Positions 33,616 to 40,223 of a DNA stretch of 64,000 nt are shown here, piece after piece. Both the position numbers and the translations under genes were made by a program. The DNA lies in contig DATAGP010000013.1 in assembly GCA_036263655.1 (NCBI GenBank), forward strand, positions 1-64,000. Direction: 5' to 3'. This stretch comes from Schlegelella_A sp036263655. GTDB taxonomy: Bacteria; Pseudomonadota; Gammaproteobacteria; Burkholderiales; Burkholderiaceae_C. Positions within the stretch are counted from its first letter, which is position 1; the number at the start of each line of letters is the position of its first letter. The notes beneath the pieces were generated by a model that worked only from the letters and a program-made list of their open reading frames with translations, searched no databases and had not been told where the DNA came from.

Positions 33616-34992
33616 ATGGGCTCTCGATCCGCGTTGCGCTGTCTCTGCCAGGCCCGCTCGTCGGCGCGCGCCTCGCGCCCGGCGCGGCGCTCCGCACGCT
33701 GCCTCGCCTCGGGGCTCGCCTCCGTCCTCGCCGTCGTCCTCGCCGCCGCCGTCGCGCCGCCCGCCGCGGCGCAGCGCGCCAGCACGGCCGCCGGCCCTGA
33801 AGAGCAACTCCGCCTGTCACTGCCGCCGATCGGCCTGCGCAGCCGCGACGTCGCCATCGTCGTCAACGACGCCGACCCGGCGAGCGTCGAGGTCGCCCGC
33901 TACTACGCGGCCAAGCGAGGCATCCCGGAGGAGCGAGTCATCCACGTCCGCTTCACGCCAGGCCAGCCGGTGATGCCTTTCGGCGAGTACCTGCGCGTCC
34001 GGGAAGTGCTCGACGCCAAGGCCGGCCACGACGTGCAGGCCCTGGCCCTGGCGTGGACGTATCCGTTCCGGGTCGAGTGCATGTCGGTCACGTCCGCGTT
34101 CGCGCTCGGCTTCGATCCGGGCGCCTACTGCGCCGAGGGCTGCCACATGACGAAGGCGCAGCCCTACTTCAACAGCCGCAGCACCGCCCCGTTCACCGAC
34201 CTGCGGATGCGGCCGGCGATGCTGCTGGCCGGCAAGGACGTGGAGAGCGTCAAGCGGATGATCGACCGCGGCCTGCGCTCGGACGAAAGCTGGCCCGACG
34301 GCAAGGCCTACCTGCTGAGCACGCGCGACCCGCACCGCAACGTGCGGGCCGCCAGCTTCGAGCACGTGCGCACGATGCTCGGGACGGCGTACCCGATCGA
34401 GCGCATCGATGCCGATGCGCTCGAAGGCAAGCCCGACGTGATGTTCCACTTCACCGGCGTGGCGCAGGTGGCCGGCATCGCCAGCAACCGCTTTCTCGAC
34501 GGCGCCATCGCCGACCACCTCACCTCGCATGGCGGCGTGCTCTCGGGCGCGGGGCAGACGACCGTCCTGGAGTGGCTGGCCGCCGGCGCGACCGGCAGCT
34601 ACGGGGCGAGCATCGAGCCGTGCAACTTCCTGGCCAAGTTCCCCGACATCGGCGTCGTCATGGGTCGCTACCTCGGCGGCGAGTCCCTCGTCGAGGCCTA
34701 CTGGAAGAGCGTCCTCATGCCCGGCCAGGGCCTCTTCGTCGGCGATCCGCTGGCGCGTCCCTTCGGCGGCTTGCGCGCCACCCGCACGGCGGCCGGCACG
34801 GTCATCGAGACGCGCGCGCTGCCGCCCGGGCCCTATCTCCTCGAAGCGTCGCGCAGCACCATCGGCCCGTTCCAGCCGGTGTCGACCGTCGCCGCCATGG
34901 GCTTCGGCGTGCGCCGCGTCACCCTGCCGGCGAACGACAGCCGCTACTTCCGGCTGCGCCGTCTGGCCGAGCCGACGCGGCCCGGCTCCTGA
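33616..34992 (+). CDS. TIGR03790-family exported protein
   Basis: A 458-residue protein. An Arg/Ala/Leu-rich leader with a hydrophobic core ends near AAAQ (residue 54). The mature part follows the TIGR03790 layout: VAIVVNDADPASVEVARYYA, RGIPEERVIHVRF, the LRMRPAMLLAGKDVESVKRMID segment and PCNFLAKFPDIGVVMGRYLGGESLVEAYWKSV near the end. Function is unknown in this family. A CAEGCHM stretch looks like a haem motif but matches a conserved Cys pair of the family that lacks the His elsewhere. No close operon partners are seen. Confidence 0.75.
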   Translation: MGSRSALRCLCQARSSARASRPARRSARCLASGLASVLAVVLAAAVAPPAAAQRASTAAGPEEQLRLSLPPIGLRSRDVAIVVNDADPASVEVARYYAAKRGIPEERVIHVRFTPGQPVMPFGEYLRVREVLDAKAGHDVQALALAWTYPFRVECMSVTSAFALGFDPGAYCAEGCHMTKAQPYFNSRSTAPFTDLRMRPAMLLAGKDVESVKRMIDRGLRSDESWPDGKAYLLSTRDPHRNVRAASFEHVRTMLGTAYPIERIDADALEGKPDVMFHFTGVAQVAGIASNRFLDGAIADHLTSHGGVLSGAGQTTVLEWLAAGATGSYGASIEPCNFLAKFPDIGVVMGRYLGGESLVEAYWKSVLMPGQGLFVGDPLARPFGGLRATRTAAGTVIETRALPPGPYLLEASRSTIGPFQPVSTVAAMGFGVRRVTLPANDSRYFRLRRLAEPTRPGS

Positions 34993-35051
34993 CCCGGCCG
35001 CTTCCGGCGCCGCCCTGCCGCTGCCCCGCACTGACCGGGCGCCTCGCCGAT

Positions 35052-35080
35052 TTGACAGCGTGATCACATCCAAGGATTAT
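35052..35080 (+). promoter_or_regulatory. Sigma70-type promoter before the flavin oxidoreductase operon
   Basis: TTGACA at 35052-35057 is a perfect -35 box, 17 bp from a GATTAT -10 element (35075-35080, four of six consensus). Expected transcription starts near 35087. The spacer holds GTGATCAC, an 8-bp palindrome suited to a small repressor site. Confidence 0.65.
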
Positions 35081-35086
35081 CGATTC

Positions 35087-35128
35087 ATGAGCATGAACAT
35101 ACCCGCGTGGCCGGCGGGCTGCGGATGA
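35087..35128 (+). other. Possible 13-codon leader ORF before the flavin oxidoreductase gene
   Basis: ATG at 35087 opens MSMNIPAWPAGCG and stops in a TGA that overlaps the next gene's ATG at 35125 (ATGA). The frame would begin at about the predicted transcription start, so it could be leaderless. Whether it is translated is unknown. Confidence 0.3.
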
Positions 35129-36237
35129 ACAACCGACTGTGCGAGATGTTCGGGATCGAGGTCCCCCTCTTCGCCTTCTCGCACTGCCGCGACGTCGTCG
35201 TCGAAGTCTCGAAGGCCGGCGGGCTCGGCGTCCTCGGCATGGCGCGAATGAGCGCCGAGCGCGTCCGCGAGCAGCTGACGTGGATCGACGCCCACATCGA
35301 CGGCAAGCCCTACGGCATCGACATCCTCAACCCGGCCAGCTACGCGGAGCTCGGCGACCGCAAGTTCGACCCCGAGCGCCTGCTGCCGCGGGAGCAGCGC
35401 GACTTCGTCCGCCGCCTGCTCGACGACGCCGGCATTCCGCCGCTGCCGGAAGAGGACGCCGAGCAGATCGTGAAGGACATGGTCGGCGAGTTCACCTTCA
35501 CGCCCGAGGAGAGCGCGCGGATGATCGACATCGCGCTCGAGCATCCGATCAGCCTGATCGTCAACGCGCTGGGTTCGCCCTCGCCCGAGCTCGTCGAGCG
35601 GGCGCATGCCAAGGGCATTAAGGTCGCGGCGATGGCCGGAGCGCCGAAGCATGCAGTGCGGCACCAGCAGGTCGGCTGCGACTTCGTCATCGCCGTCGGC
35701 ACCGAGGCGGGCGGCCACACCGGCAGCACGACCTCGATGGTGCTGTGGCCGCGCATCGTCGACGCGGTCGCGCCCTTGCCGGTGCTCGGTGCCGGCGGCG
35801 TCGGCCGCGGCCGCCAGATGGCGGCGGCGCTGGCGCTCGGCTGCGAAGGCGTCTGGTGCGGCTCGATCTGGCTGAAGACGGTCGAGAGCGAGGTCACCCC
35901 CGAGATCAAGGAGAAGATGTTCGAGGCCGGCTCCGAGGACGCGGTGCTGACGCGCAGCGTCACCGGCAAGCCCTGCCGCACCCTGCGCAGCCGCTTCACC
36001 GACGCCTGGGACGCGCCCGGCGCGCCGGACACCCTGCCCGCCCCCTTGCAGGCGCTGCTGTGGTGGGGCCAGGGGCGCACGCGCGTCGAGCGCGTGCGGG
36101 CCCGCGAGTTCCTCACCTACCCCGTCGGCCAGATCGTCGGCGACATGAGCGCCGAAACCTCCGTGCGCAGCGTCGTGCACGACATGCTCCACGAGCTGCT
36201 CGAATCGAAGGAACGACTCGACCGCCTGCTCGCCTGA
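35125..36237 (+). CDS. NAD(P)H-dependent flavin oxidoreductase / nitronate monooxygenase family
   Basis: A 370-residue TIM-barrel protein. It starts MNNRLCEMFGIEVPLFAFSH; a GTG at 35107 gives six more residues. It carries SKAGGLGVLGMARMS, VIAVGTEAGGHTGSTTSM (the substrate/FMN His-bearing loop) and LPVLGAGGVGRGRQMAAALALG (phosphate-binding loop). The family oxidises nitronates or reduces enoyl-type compounds with FMN. Here it precedes CitE-like and CoA-transferase genes within about 20 bp, so an acyl-CoA or dicarboxylate role is more likely than nitroalkane breakdown. Confidence 0.82.
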   Translation: MNNRLCEMFGIEVPLFAFSHCRDVVVEVSKAGGLGVLGMARMSAERVREQLTWIDAHIDGKPYGIDILNPASYAELGDRKFDPERLLPREQRDFVRRLLDDAGIPPLPEEDAEQIVKDMVGEFTFTPEESARMIDIALEHPISLIVNALGSPSPELVERAHAKGIKVAAMAGAPKHAVRHQQVGCDFVIAVGTEAGGHTGSTTSMVLWPRIVDAVAPLPVLGAGGVGRGRQMAAALALGCEGVWCGSIWLKTVESEVTPEIKEKMFEAGSEDAVLTRSVTGKPCRTLRSRFTDAWDAPGAPDTLPAPLQALLWWGQGRTRVERVRAREFLTYPVGQIVGDMSAETSVRSVVHDMLHELLESKERLDRLLA

Positions 36238-36258
36238 GCGCCTGACCGGATCACCGCC

Positions 36259-37152
36259 ATGCTCATCGTCCGCAGCCTCTTCTTCGCCCCGGCGAACCGG
36301 GCCGACCTGGTCGGCAAGTTCACGCGCTTCGCCGCCGATGGCTATGTGATCGACCTCGAGGACGGCACGCCGCCGGCGCAGAAGGCGAGCGCGCGCGACG
36401 GGCTGTCGGCGCTCGTGCAGGGCGTGCGCGCGCAAGGGCTGCGCGGCTTGCTGACCGTGCGCGTCAACGAGCCCGGGTCCGACCACTACCTCAACGACCT
36501 CGCCGCCGCCCTCGACAGCGACGTCGACGGCATCGTCGTTCCCAAGCTCGAGAGCGGCGACGCGCTGTTCCCGGCGCTGCACCGCATGCGTCGCCTCGAT
36601 CGCGACCGGCCACGGGCCCGGCCCCGCTTCATCGTCGGCGGGCTCGAGTCGATCGGCGGCGTCGCCAACGCCGCCGCCCTGTGCCGCGCCGACCCGAGCC
36701 TGGCGGCGGTGTACTTCGGCGCCGAGGACCTCGCCAGCGAGCTCGGCGCGCGTCGCACCCCGAGCTCGGTGGAGGTCATGTACTCGCGCTCGCAGGTGCT
36801 GCTGCATGCGAAGGCGGCACGCATCGTCGCCATCGACCAGGCCGTCGTCGAGATCCGCGACGACCAGCACTTCGAGAAGGACGCCGAGGTCGGCCGCGAC
36901 ATGGGCTACGACGGCAAGATCTGCCTGCTGCCGCGCCAGCTCGACGTCGCCAACCGCGTCTTCCGGCCGAGCGACGCCGAGCTCGAGCACGCGCGCCGGC
37001 TCATCGCGTTCTACGACGAGGCCACCGCGCGCGGCATCGGCACGGTCGACTTCGAGGGCAAGATGATCGACGGCCCGCTGCTGAAGCGGGCGCAGCGGCT
37101 CGTCGCGTTCGGCGAGCACCTGGCGCGGCTCGCGGGCGGAGCGACGGCGTGA
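36259..37152 (+). CDS. CitE-like HpcH/HpaI aldolase family lyase
   Basis: A 297-residue protein of the citrate lyase beta/HpcH group. RSLFFAPANRADLVGKF and VIDLEDGTPPAQK are the start-site signatures, including the metal-binding Glu. RVNEPGSDHYLNDLAA carries the substrate Arg, and VYFGAEDLASELGARRTPSS the Asp/Glu pair. Related lyases split citramalyl-CoA, malyl-CoA or beta-methylmalyl-CoA. The gene overlaps the next by 4 bp (GTGA). With a CoA-transferase neighbour, activation of a dicarboxylic acid and cleavage to acetyl-CoA or pyruvate is plausible, as in itaconate breakdown, though the expected hydratase is absent. Confidence 0.82.
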   Translation: MLIVRSLFFAPANRADLVGKFTRFAADGYVIDLEDGTPPAQKASARDGLSALVQGVRAQGLRGLLTVRVNEPGSDHYLNDLAAALDSDVDGIVVPKLESGDALFPALHRMRRLDRDRPRARPRFIVGGLESIGGVANAAALCRADPSLAAVYFGAEDLASELGARRTPSSVEVMYSRSQVLLHAKAARIVAIDQAVVEIRDDQHFEKDAEVGRDMGYDGKICLLPRQLDVANRVFRPSDAELEHARRLIAFYDEATARGIGTVDFEGKMIDGPLLKRAQRLVAFGEHLARLAGGATA

Positions 37153-38417
37153 TCCGGCTCGATCCGGCGCAGCTGCAGCTGCGCGACTGGATTCGACCGG
37201 GCGACGGCATCGTCATGGGCCAGGGCACGGCCGAGCCGCTGACCCTGACCGAAGCGCTGGTGCGCCAGCGCCGCGAGCTCGGCGGCGTGCGCGCCTTCCT
37301 CGCCGCGATGTTTTCCGACACCTTCCTGCCCGGCGGCGTCGACGGCATCGAGCTCACCGGCATGGGCGGCGTCGGCACCAACCGTCGCCTGATCCAGGCC
37401 GGCGCCCTGGACGTGATCCCCGGCCACGTCTCGCAGAACGTGGCCTTCATCGCCGACGGCACCATCGCCTGCGACGTGGCGCTCGTGCAGGTGAGCCCCC
37501 CCGACGAGCACGGCCGCTACAGCCTCGGCCTGGGCGCCGACCACAGCCGCGCCGCGGTGGACAAGGCACGCGTCGTCATCGCCGAGATGAACCGCCTCGT
37601 GCCGCAGACGACCTGCGACGTGGCGCTGACGGAGGCCGACATCGACGTCCTGGTCGAGACGAGCCGGCCGCCGATCCAGCTCCCGTCGGCGCCGATCGGC
37701 GAGCTCGAGCGCCGCATCGCCGCGCACGTCGACGCCTACATCCCGGACCGCGCGACCCTGCAGGTCGGTTTCGGTGCGATCCCCGAGGCGATCATCGCCA
37801 TGCTCTCCAACCGTCGCGACCTCGGCATGCATTCCGGCATGGTCGGCGACTCGCTCGTCGACCTCGTCGAGAGCGGCGCGCTCACCAATGCCTGCAAGGG
37901 CATCGACGTCGGCGTGAGCATCACCGGCGTGCTGTTCGGCACCGACGACAGGCTCTACCGCCATGCGCACCGCAACCCGGCGCTGAAGGTCTGCCCCATC
38001 GACTACACGCACGCCGCCGACGTGCTGGCGCGGCTGCCGCGCTACGTGTCGATCAACTCCGCGCTCGAGGTCGACCTCACCGGCCAGGTGAACGCCGAGA
38101 GCATCGGCGGCGACTACATCGGCGCCGTCGGCGGCCAGGTCGATTTCGTCCGCGCTGCCCGCCGGTCGCCGGGCGGCGCCTCGATCATCGCCCTGCCGAG
38201 CGCCGCCCGCCGCGGCACGCTGTCGCGCATCGTCGGCCGGCTCAGCGGTCCGGTGACCACCGCCCGCAGCGACGTCGACATCGTCGCCACCGAGAACGGC
38301 GCGGTGCGCCTGCGCGGCCTGCCCTTCAAGGCTCGCGTCAAGGCCATGATCGAGCTGGCGGCGCCGCAGCACCGCGAAGCGCTGTCACGCGAGGCGCACG
38401 AGCTGCACGGTGCCTGA
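37149..38417 (+). CDS. Acetyl-CoA hydrolase/CoA-transferase family protein
   Basis: A 422-residue protein from a GTG overlapping the CitE stop. VGFGAIPEAIIAMLSNRRDLGMHSGM and ESIGGDYIGAVGGQVDFVRAA are the family landmarks. The former precedes a likely catalytic Glu region, and the latter is the GGQxDF glycine loop that binds CoA. Members move CoA between carboxylates (4-hydroxybutyrate, succinate, itaconate). It is the last gene of a three-gene operon and probably activates the acid that the CitE-like enzyme cleaves. Confidence 0.85.
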   Translation: MIRLDPAQLQLRDWIRPGDGIVMGQGTAEPLTLTEALVRQRRELGGVRAFLAAMFSDTFLPGGVDGIELTGMGGVGTNRRLIQAGALDVIPGHVSQNVAFIADGTIACDVALVQVSPPDEHGRYSLGLGADHSRAAVDKARVVIAEMNRLVPQTTCDVALTEADIDVLVETSRPPIQLPSAPIGELERRIAAHVDAYIPDRATLQVGFGAIPEAIIAMLSNRRDLGMHSGMVGDSLVDLVESGALTNACKGIDVGVSITGVLFGTDDRLYRHAHRNPALKVCPIDYTHAADVLARLPRYVSINSALEVDLTGQVNAESIGGDYIGAVGGQVDFVRAARRSPGGASIIALPSAARRGTLSRIVGRLSGPVTTARSDVDIVATENGAVRLRGLPFKARVKAMIELAAPQHREALSREAHELHGA

Positions 38418-38527
38418 CCCAGGCAGCCGCTCGCAGCGAGAAGACGACAAGCTCGCTCGGCAGCCGACCGTCGGGATTTCGAAGCGGTTCGTGCTGCTGC
38501 CGAGATCACACGGCCCGCGATCGCGCT

Positions 38528-39622
38528 TCACTGCGCGAAGCGTTTGACGGCCGCCTCGTTCCAGGCGATCCCTTGGCCGGGCCGGTCCGGCACGAGCAGC
38601 TGGCCGTCGCGGACCTCGAACGGCTCGGCCAGGATCGGATCGGCCCAATCCTGCCATTCGAGCCAGTGCGCCGTCTCCGTGACCCGCATCACGTGCGCCG
38701 CTACTTCTGGATAGAGATGGGTCGACATCGGGATGCCGGCGGCGCCGGCGATCGCGGCCGAGCGCAGCCAGCCGCTCACGCCGCCGATGCGCATCATGTC
38801 CGGCATGACCAGGTCGCCAGCGCCGGCCTGCAACGCGCCATAAAGCTGGCGAGGCCCGTAGAAGTTCTCGCCGAGCTGCAGCGGCGTCTTCAGCTCTCGG
38901 GCCAACTGCGCACAGCCGAGGATGTTGTCGTAGGCGATCGGCTCCTCGAACCACGTCAGGCCGGCGTCATCGAGCGCGTGGCAGCGGGCCAGGGCCTCGC
39001 CGAGAGACAGCCCCTGGTTGAAGTCGCACATGAGCTTGACGTCGGCGCCGGCACCTTCGCGCACGGCGGCGATCGCGGCGAGGTCGTCGCCGAGGCGGTC
39101 CCGGCCGAGCCGCATCTTCAACGCCGTGAAGCCGCCCTCGGCGACCAGCGCCGCGGCCTCGGCAGCGAGCCGGTCCGGCGGCAGCAGCCACAGGCCGTTG
39201 CTGTTGTAGGCCGGCACCGGGCCCAGGCTGCCGCCCAGGTACACGGCGAGCGGCAGCCCCGCGGCCTGCGCCATGGCGTCCCAGGCAGCCATGTCGAGAC
39301 CGGACACCGCGATCAGCGTCAGCCCTTCGCGCCCGACCAGGTGCAGCGAGCCGATGCCGCGCCGGTAGGCGTCGAAGGGCGCGACGGCTTGGCCCTGGGC
39401 CGCGGCGCCGAGGTCCTCGAGCGCGGGCACGAGGTAGCGAGCCGCCTGCTTGAGGTAGGGCTCCAGATAGCTTCGGCCGACCACGCCTTCGTTCGTGAAC
39501 AGGTCGATCAGGATCAGCGGCCACTCATCAAACCGGCCCACCTTCGAGACGATGGGACGCTTCAAGGGCAGGACAACGGGTCGGGCACGGACGCCCCTCA
39601 CTGTCAGAGCCACTGCCGTCAT
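38528..39622 (-). CDS. Mandelate racemase/muconate lactonizing enzyme family protein
   Basis: A 364-residue enolase-superfamily protein starting at 39622 (MTAVALTVRGV), with a G-rich ribosome binding site. TALKMRLGR carries the catalytic-strand Lys followed by Arg instead of the usual KxK. Metal ligands are visible in CDFNQG (Asp), WFEEPIAYDN (Glu) and LGENFYG (Glu). The C-terminal STHLYPEVAAH carries a His of the mandelate-racemase type. This suggests a dehydratase or racemase on a sugar acid or aromatic acid. It stands alone, convergent with the CoA-transferase operon. Confidence 0.82.
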   Translation of the reverse strand: MTAVALTVRGVRARPVVLPLKRPIVSKVGRFDEWPLILIDLFTNEGVVGRSYLEPYLKQAARYLVPALEDLGAAAQGQAVAPFDAYRRGIGSLHLVGREGLTLIAVSGLDMAAWDAMAQAAGLPLAVYLGGSLGPVPAYNSNGLWLLPPDRLAAEAAALVAEGGFTALKMRLGRDRLGDDLAAIAAVREGAGADVKLMCDFNQGLSLGEALARCHALDDAGLTWFEEPIAYDNILGCAQLARELKTPLQLGENFYGPRQLYGALQAGAGDLVMPDMMRIGGVSGWLRSAAIAGAAGIPMSTHLYPEVAAHVMRVTETAHWLEWQDWADPILAEPFEVRDGQLLVPDRPGQGIAWNEAAVKRFAQ

Positions 39623-39732
39623 GCCGCCCCCCTTGTTGTCGTGGATGCCCGAGCGAGTATGCGGCGAGTGCGAACCGCTGGTCGGCCGCCGCCACCGCGG
39701 CGCCTGCCTCGTCCGGACGCGTGATGTCGAGC

Positions 39733-39873
39733 ATGGCGACAAACCAAAGGAGGCGGCTGACGAACTTGCGGGTCGTGCACGCCGTGTTCGACACCAAGCT
39801 GCCCCAGGACGGCCGTTCTGCCGACGAGATCGCGCGTGCGGTGGCGCACACCGACGCAGTGGAAAGCGCTTGA
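39733..39873 (+). CDS. Small orphan ORF
   Basis: A 46-residue frame: MATNQRRRLTNLRVVHAVFD, then an Asp/Ala-rich tail ending AHTDAVESA. A perfect AAAGGAGG lies inside the frame and would suit translation from an internal TTG at 39766 (35 residues). Alternatively, it may be the end of a truncated gene. It has no homology I can name. Confidence 0.3.
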   Translation: MATNQRRRLTNLRVVHAVFDTKLPQDGRSADEIARAVAHTDAVESA

Positions 39874-39885
39874 GCGCGACGAAAG

Positions 39886-40098
39886 CTAGGTCGACAGCGA
39901 GAAGCAGCCGAGAAGTTCGCTGATCCGGCGTCCTTCACGCTCGCCGCGGCTCTGCTCAAGCGTCTGATTGGCGGCCCGGCGGACATCCATGAGTGCGAAC
40001 ACCGTCGTCGCAAGATCGAACCGACCTGCTGATGCGCCAATGCGGAGGCTCTGAGATAGCTCGACTGGGGTCTGCTCGGCTGCGCTTCGTGCGATCAC
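39886..40098 (-). CDS. Small hypothetical protein divergent from the kinase
   Basis: A 70-residue protein from a GTG at 40098 that has an AGAGG 6 bp upstream. A TTG at 40104 would add two residues. The sequence (VELSQSLRIGASAGRFDLATT, then LMDVRRAANQTLEQS) is mildly charged, helical, and without membrane segments. It is divergent from the sensor kinase with a 125-bp gap. No family is recognised. Confidence 0.4.
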   Translation of the reverse strand: MIARSAAEQTPVELSQSLRIGASAGRFDLATTVFALMDVRRAANQTLEQSRGEREGRRISELLGCFSLST

Positions 40099-40223
40099 GT
40101 TCAACCTCTATGTCTGCACGCACAGACTAAGCCTGATGGCGCCAATGACAAGCGACGAATTCACGGTCGGTCGTTGCGCTGACTCAGGCGCCGCGGACGG
40201 GCGAGAACTGGGCAGAATGCGCG

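Larger units (their letters stand above)
39623..40223. other. 600-bp gap with only small orphan reading frames
   Basis: Between the enolase-type gene and the histidine kinase I see no full-size gene. The stretch holds two short frames, listed separately. It also has an AAAGGAGG at 39746-39753 and a weak GTCTG/CAGAC inverted repeat at 40112-40127. Base use is less G+C-biased than in flanking genes. It may be a remnant of transferred DNA. Confidence 0.4.

Noticed and set aside
34120..34160. CAEGCHM in the TIGR03790-type protein as a haem motif
   Set aside because: Its spacing fits the Cys pair typical of that family, which lacks the His in other members as I recall it. There is no cytochrome context.
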